Both the position numbers and the translations under genes were made by a program. Of a DNA stretch of 64,000 nt, positions 57,501 to 64,000 are shown one piece after another. How positions within the stretch are numbered: position 1 is the stretch's first letter; the number at the start of each line of letters is the position of its first letter. A model generated the notes under the pieces. The model did not search any database, was not told the origin of the DNA, and worked only from the letters and a program-made list of their open reading frames with translations. The DNA is taken from NCBI GenBank assembly GCA_944470555.2, contig OX104127.1:113302741-113366740 (forward strand). The letters are read 5' to 3'. The DNA comes from Heterobilharzia americana (taxonomy: Eukaryota; Platyhelminthes; Trematoda; Strigeidida; Schistosomatidae).

Positions 57501-58198
57501 CCATCATAAAGCCCTCTCTGCCACAGATTCATTTTGTATCATCGAAATTAGTTTCTTTTATTCTCTCTATATGACATTTCAATACCGAAAAATGACTCGA
57601 TTAGAATAGAGATGATACTGTTAGATAATCTAATCAAGAATTTCAAGTTGATGATGAAAGAAAAAAAATAAGCACTAGAAAGTATTCTTCTATGCCAGGG
57701 GCATGGTTTCAACAGATAAATCCTGCATAACCGAGATTTACCTTCCATAAATGAATTGCAATACATAAAGTCGGCAAGTTTATCGGTGAAATATTTATAA
57801 AGAAGTCGAGCGGACAGCGTTGTTGTAAGTCATCTAAACGAGGCATTGCACTCTGAAACCTTTAATTTAAGTTTTAATTCACGTTTCATCTCATTCTGAT
57901 AGTTTTATTGGTTTACAAAATGAGTAACTTAAGGAAAGAGGATTTACAAAACATTTTCTCATCCTAAGCACCTAAATAGTAATTCCTATTGTCCCTAAGT
58001 TTTTGGAGGATCGATTTATCATTTCACTAGGCCATAATTTTATTTTTATTTCGTGTAGCTAAGTACAATTTTATTAAGTTTAAAGTCTCTGTGTTGTTGT
58101 AATTCATAGGATCAACGACAAAACGGATTATGTATTGGTTTCAATCACAAAGGCATTTCAATTTTCAAAGATGGTTGCAGCATCAACGTTTTTGAATG
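35264..58198 (+). CDS. FERM-domain protein gene, eight exons (partial, 3' end not found)
   Basis: Eight plus-strand exons with AG acceptors and GT donors join with compatible phases to encode most of a FERM domain. F1 starts with VIIYVVYDSD and YFGLRYCD; F2 has HLFFLQLRRDFYVGRL; F3 starts with NIETYGMEP and IGFNHKGISIF. FERM domains bind phosphoinositides and membrane-protein tails and link them to the cortical cytoskeleton. The strings resemble FRMD/4.1-type proteins more than ERM proteins, but I cannot fix the subfamily. Exons: 35264-35332, 35689-35796, 36431-36473, 40185-40266, 46149-46246, 47098-47224, 50350-50437, 58110-58198. Introns are 356, 634, 3711, 5882, 851, 3125 and 7672 bp. The end of F3 and everything C-terminal are missing, probably beyond the window. 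Confidence 0.88.
35689..35796 (+). CDS. FERM gene exon 2 (F1 helix and strands)
   Basis: 36 codons in phase 0. FGRSILEVVCERLG is the F1 helix (family pattern G..LLD.VC..L) and YFGLRYCD is the following strand, a hallmark of FERM F1. The acceptor is TTTTAG and the donor GTAAGT. Confidence 0.92.
36431..36473 (+). CDS. FERM gene exon 3 (end of F1)
   Basis: A small 43-nt exon encoding QWINLNDKISKQLK, matching the W-L-D...I.KQ segment that closes F1. The acceptor is GGTTAG; the donor GTAAGTG leaves phase 1. Confidence 0.88.
37345..37495 (+). repeat. SINE-like dispersed repeat fragment
   Basis: Contains GGGTCGAACCAAGGACCTTC and a tail (TTTTCCTACTTTTTTCAATTC) parallel to the repeat at 51,278-51,490 (GGATCGAACTCAGGACCTTC, TTTTCTACTTTTGTCAG). 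Probably the same family without its first part. Confidence 0.55.
37626..37723 (+). repeat. Penelope inverted end, left
   Basis: About 98 bp, matching the reverse complement of 38,606-38,703 at roughly nine in ten positions, judged by eye. Confidence 0.8.
38054..38608 (-). CDS. Penelope-type GIY-YIG endonuclease domain (open, RT missing)
   Basis: This 184-residue frame has no internal stop. Its middle reads CIYKFICSCGADYIGRCKR, then KRVAEHYPVWL: the GIY-YIG core with the catalytic Tyr of YIG, the following Arg and the EH motif, plus the CxC pair typical of Penelope endonucleases. Next come EHLVELGHSA and DEALAIHEQKPKLCIQKR, the family's C-terminal end. The first ATG lies within the right inverted repeat, so the original N-terminal RT portion was cut off. 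It is open but probably not expressed by itself. The same C-terminal end is found at 57,243-57,509. Confidence 0.8.
   Translation of the reverse strand: MNKRITPHRITVPKKILTTNLEFKKDTTAEVLKNRLSRCINSINAARLRLIFSSCRLIRQCVKDRLPLMSTSICIYKFICSCGADYIGRCKRALRKRVAEHYPVWLTRSKQRKTTSFICEHLVELGHSAPRDSSFKITYQVKLNYSEGIPFHHLCIDEALAIHEQKPKLCIQKRLVKPLSLPWP
38606..38703 (-). repeat. Penelope inverted end, right
   Basis: Partner of 37,626-37,723. It overlaps the start of the GIY-YIG frame by 3 bp. Confidence 0.8.
40185..40266 (+). CDS. FERM gene exon 4 (F1-F2 link)
   Basis: 82 nt, entering in phase 1 and leaving in phase 2. It encodes FRFVYYPNNPLK, matching the F.VKFYP..P.L block that leads into the helical F2 lobe. 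The acceptor is TTATAG and the donor GTAAGTC. Confidence 0.9.
41878..41975 (+). repeat. Possible tRNA-like SINE head
   Basis: An A-box-like TCTCACTGGTTGAAC and a B-box-like GCTGGTTCGAATTC are spaced about 70 bp apart. The ends were not defined. It is not a tRNA gene, because no cloverleaf is visible. Confidence 0.4.
42595..42750 (+). repeat. Possible dispersed repeat in intron 4
   Basis: A GC-richer block within AT-rich intron DNA, with strings such as GGGGGCTTCTTACCTAGGC and GGGAACTGGTGCCTC that look like a fluke SINE family I half recognise. Unconfirmed. Confidence 0.3.
46149..46246 (+). CDS. FERM gene exon 5 (F2 helices)
   Basis: 98 nt encoding HLFFLQLRRDFYVGRL and ELAAYAIQ. This is the most diagnostic FERM block (RYLFFLQL..D...GRL...A..LA.YA.Q). 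The acceptor is TTTCAG; the donor GTAAGA leaves phase 1. Confidence 0.95.
46620..46860. repeat. Fold-back tRNA-like repeat in intron 5
   Basis: AACTGATGTCC with GGGATTCAAAC (about 46,690-46,716) and, inverted, TTGAATCCCG with GGGACATCAGTT (about 46,779-46,803). Both halves carry B-box-like GATTCAAAC/GAATCCC strings. This may be two SINE heads face to face, or one palindromic repeat. Confidence 0.5.
47098..47224 (+). CDS. FERM gene exon 6 (rest of F2)
   Basis: 127 nt encoding AEHGLHEVPQGF, then RVLPNLTTAIVRGIKTQL, aligned with the AE.GD...... F.P......I...H region of F2. It differs from the usual acidic loop (normally AELGDYDPEEH), which may be lineage-specific. The acceptor is AAAAAG, weak in pyrimidines; the donor is GTAAGT in phase 2. 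Confidence 0.85.
47225..50349 (+). other. FERM gene intron 6
   Basis: 3.1 kb of AT-rich DNA with a (TA)n microsatellite at 48,490-48,539. No gene or named repeat was recognised. Confidence 0.65.
48490..48539. repeat. (TA)n microsatellite
   Basis: About 25 uninterrupted TA units. Confidence 0.95.
50350..50437 (+). CDS. FERM gene exon 7 (F2 end to F3 start)
   Basis: 88 nt encoding ALEKFIENASNIETYGMEPF, matching the A...FL..A..LE.YGVD.H block that ends F2. The donor GTGAGT at 50,438 returns to phase 0. The acceptor, AAAAG, is purine-rich, as in exon 6. An alternative donor 6 bp upstream (GTCCAA) is a poor match, so I prefer GTGAGT. Confidence 0.88.
51278..51490 (+). repeat. SINE-like dispersed repeat, copy 3
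   Basis: GGAGAACCATTGGATTCCTA, then ACACTGGACAGC, then GGATCGAACTCAGGACCTTC (B-box-like, reverse sense) and a T-rich tail, in the same order as at 33,900 and, inverted, 34,262. Confidence 0.6.
52952..52975. repeat. (TA)n microsatellite
   Basis: About 11 TA units within intron 7. Confidence 0.85.
56749..56764 (-). repeat. Short telomere-like motif
   Basis: CCCTAACCCTAACC, two and a bit repeats of the TTAGGG unit on the minus strand. It is too short to call an interstitial telomere. Confidence 0.5.
57133..57540 (+). mobile_element. Penelope-like fragment with 80-bp inverted ends
   Basis: Arms at 57,133-57,212 and 57,461-57,540 are inverted copies (shared cores GATACAAAATGAATCTGTGG, TTTATGATGGCCAT, GGTTGGACGTATCTTTTTT). 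The right arm includes the last 16 codons of the GIY-YIG frame. The left arm is therefore an inverted duplicate of the element's 3' end, as in Penelope pseudo-LTR arrangements. It lies in intron 7, in the same sense as the FERM gene. Confidence 0.75.
57243..57509 (+). pseudogene. Penelope GIY-YIG C-terminal fragment
   Basis: The frame reads through one in-frame TAA near 57,250 (after REH) and then gives PAWLAKGERK, LMNSGHLAPFESSFKVIYRV, AAEALAIQKFKPVLCVQKR and QPLSSLWPS, then stop. It is homologous to the C-terminal half of the protein at 38,054-38,608 (HSAPRDSSFKITYQV, DEALAIHEQKPKLCIQKR). Only this half is present. Confidence 0.75.
58110..58198 (+). CDS. FERM gene exon 8 (F3 strands, last recognised)
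   Basis: 89 nt entering in phase 0. It encodes GLCIGFNHKGISIF and INVFEW, matching the F3 (PTB/PH-like) strands L.V...GI.VF......F.W. The acceptor is TCATAG; the donor GTAAGT falls inside the Trp codon (phase 2). The next exon should encode the K-ISFK-KKF..-type strand; I could not find it to 64,000. Confidence 0.92.
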
Positions 58199-58385
58199 GT
58201 AAGTTATATATTCAACATTCATGAATATATGGTAAGAATGATAGAACATGCTAGAGGAATTTCTGGTCAAAGGTCAATGTAAATTGCATCACAAGGGAAA
58301 GTTACTTAGTGGGGAAGTAAGCAAAATATTTATGAACAAAATAGATATGTTTTCTATGGGTCATTTAGAGTGATCGATAATCTAC

Positions 58386-58720
58386 AGTGACCGTGGCAAA
58401 GAAATAGGTTGCGCATATTTCTTTTGAATGAATAATGATGATTTAAACTATTTTATCTCTAGTGCTTCAGGTACGCGTAGATGTCTATGTCTCAATCCTT
58501 TCAAGTTATTTGGTCTCACTTTGTACAAAATTTCGAAGGACTTATTAAAAGGGACCAAATCTCATGAGCTTACTAAGTATTTTGTTGCACAGCTGAAGAT
58601 GCTTATCTCTTCTACGCTTGTCAGACAAGTTGGATAGTGTTCATGAACGCGTTTCACAGGCTGGCTCATGACAAGGCTAATGTACTCGGCACCACAAGAG
58701 CAAGTAAACTGCATTTCAAA
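58386..58720 (-). mobile_element. Penelope-like fragment (GIY-YIG core, decayed)
   Basis: On the minus strand the frame from about 58,717 gives FTCSCGAEYI, then KRVHEHYP: the CxC, YI and EH motifs of the Penelope GIY-YIG domain, with the YIGR string altered to YISL. The left end (GTGGCAAAGAAATAGGTTG) matches the element's 3' end as seen at 57,177-57,195. A stop follows soon after, so the copy is dead. It lies 188 bp downstream of FERM exon 8. Confidence 0.65.
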
Positions 58721-61700
58721 GTATTAATTTTGGTTTCTGATTTTGTGATCAATAACAGAGAATAAATTCGCTAAACTGCATTCCATCGAATTTTTCTGAT
58801 TAACCGAATTATCATTCATAATCATTGTCACTTCATAAATAACAATAAACCTAATGACTATATTCATACAGATCTATTGGGGATCTGAAAGTTGTAGTAT
58901 ATTTTGAAAACGGGAGCCTACTCCGACCATCAGTTGAAGGACTCAAGATGGTTGAAAGGGACTGATTCTCTGTGACTAATCTGAAATGATGTCATTTTAC
59001 GATGGAGGCTTTCATATGATATCAAAAATACATATGTATGTTCATAAATCCAAACCTGTGTCATATAGTGCTGAAATCCGGAAATTACCACCCAGTTCAT
59101 TGGGATTTATTTGGTCATTACTAAATTAGATGCTTCAATCAGTCACAATTTAAAATTATTTACGGTAGAAATATACTGATGAAGAACCTGAGTACGTTTA
59201 AGCTACATAAGCTGATCTGAAGGTTTCGCTGGTCAAATTTGAGCAATCTTAACACCAGACAACTGTTTTTGTCATTTAAAGCTGAACTCATCAGTGGAGT
59301 TCAGCCCACAGATTCTCTAACAGCTGAACTGGAATGGGTATATTTTTGAAGTTCATGATACTTTTGTGTCAGATATCACAATTTTTAATATTGACCGAGC
59401 GGTTTCGAATGCTAACCTTATCGACACTATAGCTGAAAAACTACTTATCTGTTAGAAATTTCGTCTCATTTCTAAGATTTGACCATTATGCCAAGTCTCT
59501 TGGTCTGTTGACCATATTGTAAACTTGGTTGATAAAATTTAGTCAGAACTTAGGGCTGAATAAATTGAATTTGTTCGTTTCTTTGTAACTGACAACTATT
59601 TGGAATGCTCAACGGGGTTTTTCCACTATCGAACTTCAAAGCATTGTTTTACAGTTCCAAAACCTGCACCATAAGTTAGTGTTTTCCAGTTTTGCAAAGT
59701 GTTATCTGTATTGTCGTGCAAGCACGTGTACGTGTTTAGTAGTCTTCGGTTACCAGTTAAAGTATCCAATAACATAAATTAGCTTCAATTTCACATAGAT
59801 GTAGTATAAATTTTTGCTTATACGATACTACTTATATCACATTATCTATGAGAATAATTACTTAATTGGTGTATCTCTTTTCGATTGAGAAATGAGACAA
59901 CTACGCTAAACTTAATGAGTTATGCAACTGTGATCAGTATATTACATAAGGTAGTTGCATCAAACCGGAATAGATGAAGAGACAAACAGAAAAAAGTGCA
60001 TGCGTGGGAGTGAAGCAACTATATGAATTTATAAAACTTTGTTTTTTGTGCTTCTATGACTAATGCTAGAGTTATTTTATACTTTTAAGAATCATTACAT
60101 AACTATTGATTGAAGGTATTTACTAAAGAATTTTGCGTTAAATTGATTTAATTAACTAGTAAAAAAACCTTTTCTTTTTAATTAACGAAACACTAAACTG
60201 TTATAATTTCAAGAATAACTTTGTTTACTTTCACTTGTGTTCTGTGATAAAACAGTTATGTTTCACACCATTAATGTTACTTAGTTCAAAGCTGCGAAAG
60301 GTGACTTTACTGAATTTCTCAGTGGAACCAGCATGAAGTAACGATTGTTATGACTTCAGTATTCAAAGTATATAGATTGCCTAACACTGAAATATTCAAC
60401 AAATCTCTATGAAATATTAAGTTTTTTCATTGCCAAATTAACGTAGATTGAAGATATGGCTCTTAAAGTGCCACCTAGCATCCATCCGCTACCTTTTTGC
60501 GTAGTATTGTACCATGCTATCTTGCAGTGTTATTAGTGAAAGCCTTTGGTAAATTTATGTTATATTCCTAGTTCACCAGTTATATGTGAGTGGATGGCAG
60601 TTGGAATTCATTTTCATTTTGAGATGTAGGTTCAACATCAAATCATTTAAATATCATACCACCATCTTCACTGCTTTTGAGCATAAGAATCAAAACACGT
60701 TTCTGTATACTCCAAACATTATTCCTACTGATATGAAGCGAATGGTGTAGCATGACTTGATCGTTTTTTGGGTGACATTCAAAGAAACTGCTAATTTGTT
60801 CCACCAAGGTTTAATCTGAAATTAGGATAGAAAAAAAAATTAATCTCATAATCGTCACTTCATAACAACAGTAATGGTTTGAATGAACTGTCGAACTACA
60901 AAGTAGCTCTTATTTCCTTCATATTATCATGGTTACTAAGCTGCATGATTGATAGTGACTATGAAAAGTAAAATGATCGAATAAATACATCATAAATATG
61001 AGAAAATTTGAAAAATTTCGATCATATTCACTTACTAGTAGGCACAAAAATCTAGATTCTAGTGGAACGCAGTATATGTGGTAAATAGTACAATTTTTGC
61101 CCATTTTTTCATCCATTTTTACTAAGAGATATATATTACCTAGAATTTTTAAAAACATCGCTATTCCTTTCGCTTTACCATATCACCTTGTTATTTATAA
61201 CCCGAGTATTTGCAAAAATGCAGCGATAAAGAATAGTTCAGTTTTTCATATAAGAAGCGCCTTAGGATACCTATTTAGCAACGTTTGTTAAATTACTAAG
61301 ACTATTGGTGTATTGAACGTTTTTTAGTCGACCATTGTTTTTGTCTACTTGCAAAAAATAGTATTTTTCAAGTATTTTGAACAAGCGATCACAATGGTAT
61401 CGGGTGACTAATTTATACTCTATTAGGCCACATATCTTATTATAGAAATTCTGCTTAAGTTTTACAAGTTTACAAACAAAGTTGCATTGTTTTAGGTGAA
61501 ATTTGTAGATTCCTGTTTTTAGAATTACTGTGAAACGTGATAAACAGTGTAGGCATTTGTTTGCATGAGAAACAGAGAATAGATTAGGAAATAGATATGA
61601 AACATTATAATGACTTGTCTTAAGTATTTACTGTCAATATTTTTAATCACCATAGTACAATTATAACGCCTTGAATGATATTTTACAGTTTCTCAGGATA

Positions 61701-61799
61701 ATAAAACGATTACATAGGAAAAGAAAGAGCCTTAACTAGAGTACATGCATTTGTCTGTCACGTTTAAATGATATATAGTGATATATTCATATTGGCGAC

Positions 61800-61866
61800 T
61801 AACAGTGAAATCCAGGACGCGTATTTAGTCCAATTTGGGACTCGTCACCTGGATGATCTTGTACCT
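61800..61866 (-). ncRNA. Hammerhead ribozyme remnant, minus strand (core mutated)
   Basis: Stem I ATCCAG/CTGGAT and stem II GTCC/GGAC are intact, but the core reads GTGACGAG and TAAA in place of CTGANGAG and GAAA. C3 and G12 are changed. G12 is the proposed general base and C3 pairs with G8, so catalysis should be lost. Confidence 0.65.
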
Positions 61867-62299
61867 CAGTGAGTGATGCTGTTCACATTGAGACTCGAAC
61901 CCAGTACCCATTGCCTCAAACGCCAGAGTTATTCACGAGGACAGTGGGACGAAACGGCCACCTCTTGTGGAAATGGGGCTCAGTTGTTTACTACTTGTAG
62001 CTTCCCGTTACTTTACAGGGTCCAATTACTCGATCTCTGTTAGCAGATAGACTGTTATGTATATGCCTCGCTACTACTGAATGTTCATGACGTTATATTC
62101 ATCTTGGTGACTAGCAGTGGAGCTCGAGCAATTAGGCCCGGCATAACAACTGAAAATTACATGTATCAAACAAAAACTGTTACCCACTTCATAAGACATG
62201 GCTGTCGTACACCATTGGTCTAGTAGATAATCTCTGGCGTTTGAGGTGATGGGCACCAGGTTTGAGTCTCATTGGCAACAACATCACACACTGATGTGT

Positions 62300-62360
62300 T
62301 TATACATCCAGCTAACACTTCCTAAATAGGAAGAAACCCGTGTCCTGGATTCCACTGCTA
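62300..62360 (+). ncRNA. Hammerhead ribozyme remnant, plus strand (core mutated)
   Basis: Stem I ATCCAG/CTGGAT and stem II CTTCC/GGAAG are perfect, GAAA and a GTC cleavage triplet are present, but the core reads CTAACAC where CTGANGA is expected. G5 and G8 are changed, so self-cleavage should be lost. Stem retention with core decay suggests drift from an active copy. Confidence 0.65.
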
Positions 62361-62584
62361 GTCACCAAGATAAATATAACATAAATGCACTGCAGTATTA
62401 AGGCATCCGCATGAGATCCTATCTACCAACAAAAGTCGAGCGATTTGGCCTTGTATAGCAACGGGAAATTACGAATATAAAAAACAATGATATGTGGTGA
62501 TTTGTAGAGCATCAAAATGGTCTTGGATTAAGTCTGGTAAACGGTGACTTTCGAAATTCAATAACACGGGAACTTTGAAACCGG

Positions 62585-62611
62585 GTATATATATATATAT
62601 ATATATATATT
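62585..62611. repeat. (TA)n microsatellite
   Basis: About 13 TA units, with a short ATA trinucleotide run nearby at 62,740-62,755. Confidence 0.9.
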
Positions 62612-64000
62612 TGTTTTATAAAAAAAATGAAGCAATGGTGCATAGATCTTGTGATACAGTAATATTTCAGTGTCAGATTCGTTTATTGGAAGCGACCTGT
62701 AATGGTATGGTACCAGTTGGTGGGTTACTTATTGGACATAATAATAATAATAATTAAGTATATCTAGGCAATTGCAACATTTTCAAAAACTGGTTTTACT
62801 CAAAGTGTTGTTACATATTCTTTGAGTTTAATCATAATCAGGTTTCCCATCTCTCTGGGCTTAATACTTATTTATGCAATGACACATGTGTGTTGTTTGC
62901 TCGACGAACAAAGATGCAACGAATAAACTCTCTTTCTTTGGAAATTTGTTGATATTTAGACGTACTCTTTCGCTTCATCTTACGGTGTAATGGTGTGTTT
63001 GTATGTTTGGCCAGTGTTTTCTTTGGCTGGACCCACTGTTATTTACAACACTGTTATTAACTTGATTGAAACTAGATGGTTACTTTGACTTATTCGCATA
63101 TACCGTGTGCTATGCAATAGAGTATGTAACTTTGTTCTGTTGGGTTAGTACCGTCTTAAATCTGGTAAACGTTTTTTGTGAGTCTGTCTCTAAGTCACGT
63201 ACCACACATCTGATATTCCCTTGATGAATTGAATGATACTTAAAACCCAGTCACAATGTTTAAGGACTTTTGATCTTTCCTGCTGTTAGTATTTAGGGTT
63301 ATAAGTTGATCACAGTATTGGTAGTCTGCGTTTTTGTGAGGGCAAGCCATTGTTCTTTCTGCGTTCAGTGGTGGCTAGCAATGAAGTCCAAAACAGTCAT
63401 CTATACTAATCAGGACCAAGTAAATTAGTTTGATTGTATCTCACTATGAGTTGAATAGTCCTCCTTCGAAGTAAGACTGAACTCACAGTTCACCACTTAA
63501 ATGCAGAAACATCTTCTGCAGAGATAAAGATTGAAATTCTGAATTCGAATGTGATTATTATTTTAATTTCTACTTCAAGTACAGAATATCTAACTTGCCT
63601 TGTACTATTGACACTTTAAGTTTAAGATATTTTACGTCTGTGGTAAAACATCACACATTTGGATATGTTGAGCACTATTTCCAACAAATACTGAGTTGAA
63701 TGCACTACGTTAAAATCAAGTTAACGGGGGTTAGATTGGAGTGTGTTAAGCATTTGTATGTTACTCGAAGATAGAAATATATGTACCGCATACGTAATGG
63801 TTTTATCACTTTCTTGGTAATACTATACAGCGAGTTTGTGAAGACTGTTAGTGGGCACTATTCTCTGGCAATGGAAATATTCAGATGAAATTTAGCTAGT
63901 AAGAGAATTCATGTAATGAAATTGATGCATAAGTTTCCTACTAAACATTCTACATTAAGAGTATAACTTGACGAAATACTGTGATCCATAAACACTATCG

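Larger units (their letters stand above)
50438..58109 (+). other. FERM gene intron 7
   Basis: 7.7 kb, the longest intron. It holds a SINE-like repeat (51,278-51,490), a short TA microsatellite (52,952-52,975), a telomere-like motif (56,749-56,764) and a Penelope fragment with inverted ends (57,133-57,540). Other frames in it (50,958-51,248, 51,949-52,236, 54,237-54,449) show no domain. Confidence 0.65.
61787..62490. mobile_element. Cluster of three SM-alpha-type SINE fragments with decayed hammerheads
   Basis: The minus-strand copy A has a tRNA-like head (about 61,935-61,882) and hammerhead (61,866-61,800). The plus-strand copy B has a tRNA-like head (62,213-62,277), hammerhead (62,300-62,360) and 3' tail to about 62,490 (AAGGCATCCGC). 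Minus-strand copy C is a 3' part only (about 62,155-61,985; ACTGCTAGTCACCAAGAT and a tail similar to B). The family is the same as at 29,040-29,420. Confidence 0.7.
58199..64000 (+). other. Putative FERM gene intron 8 and beyond, no further exon recognised
   Basis: The donor at 58,199 is a clean GTAAGT, so the gene continues. I searched for the next F3 strand and did not find it. The stretch holds the Penelope fragment at 58,386, an SM-alpha cluster at 61,787-62,490 and TA/ATA microsatellites at 62.6-62.76 kb. The rest is AT-rich and featureless to me. Confidence 0.5.

Overview
The window looks like nuclear DNA of a blood fluke (Schistosoma or a close trematode relative). The basis is the mix of repeats: a CR1/Jockey-type LINE, an RTE-type LINE, a Ty3/gypsy element resembling the CsRn1/Boudicca group, Penelope-like elements with a GIY-YIG nuclease domain, and short tRNA-like repeats carrying hammerhead ribozymes of the SM-alpha type. 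The DNA is AT-rich, genes are split by long introns, and nothing bacterial (operons, Shine-Dalgarno sites, CRISPR) is present.

The left half (about 1-32,100) is an island of mobile and duplicated DNA. Two copies of one CR1-like LINE lie head to head (minus strand about 975-3500, plus strand about 3567-7140). A rearranged gypsy element follows on the minus strand (about 7540-11711). It has two 435-bp LTRs, a crippled RT-tail/RNase H/integrase between them, and gag-like sequence beyond the left LTR, as in a tandem pair sharing one LTR. An RTE-type LINE lies on the plus strand (about 13,930-17,335). Its 3' 1.9 kb recurs, almost unchanged and inverted, at 30,155-32,075. Between the two RTE arms sits a nearly perfect tandem array of a 4540-bp unit (about 18,692-28,565, 2.17 copies) with no recognisable gene. 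A short repeat at 29.0-29.4 kb carries two opposed hammerhead ribozymes with intact catalytic cores.

The right half (about 32,100-64,000) is dominated by one real gene that is too finely split to appear as long ORFs. Eight phase-compatible exons on the plus strand (35,264-58,198) encode most of a FERM domain, from the first strand of lobe F1 into lobe F3. The gene probably encodes a membrane-cytoskeleton adaptor of the FRMD/4.1 superfamily. The rest of the gene lies beyond 58,198, probably past the window edge. Its introns reach 7.7 kb and hold three Penelope-like fragments (two bounded by 80-98 bp inverted repeats), tRNA-like SINE fragments, (AT)n microsatellites and a cluster of SM-alpha repeats with decayed hammerheads.

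Only the FERM gene looks like a functional host gene. Almost all transposon ORFs carry stops or frameshifts; the exception is an open 184-residue GIY-YIG reading frame at 38,054-38,608. All family assignments come from motif recognition by eye, without database searches.
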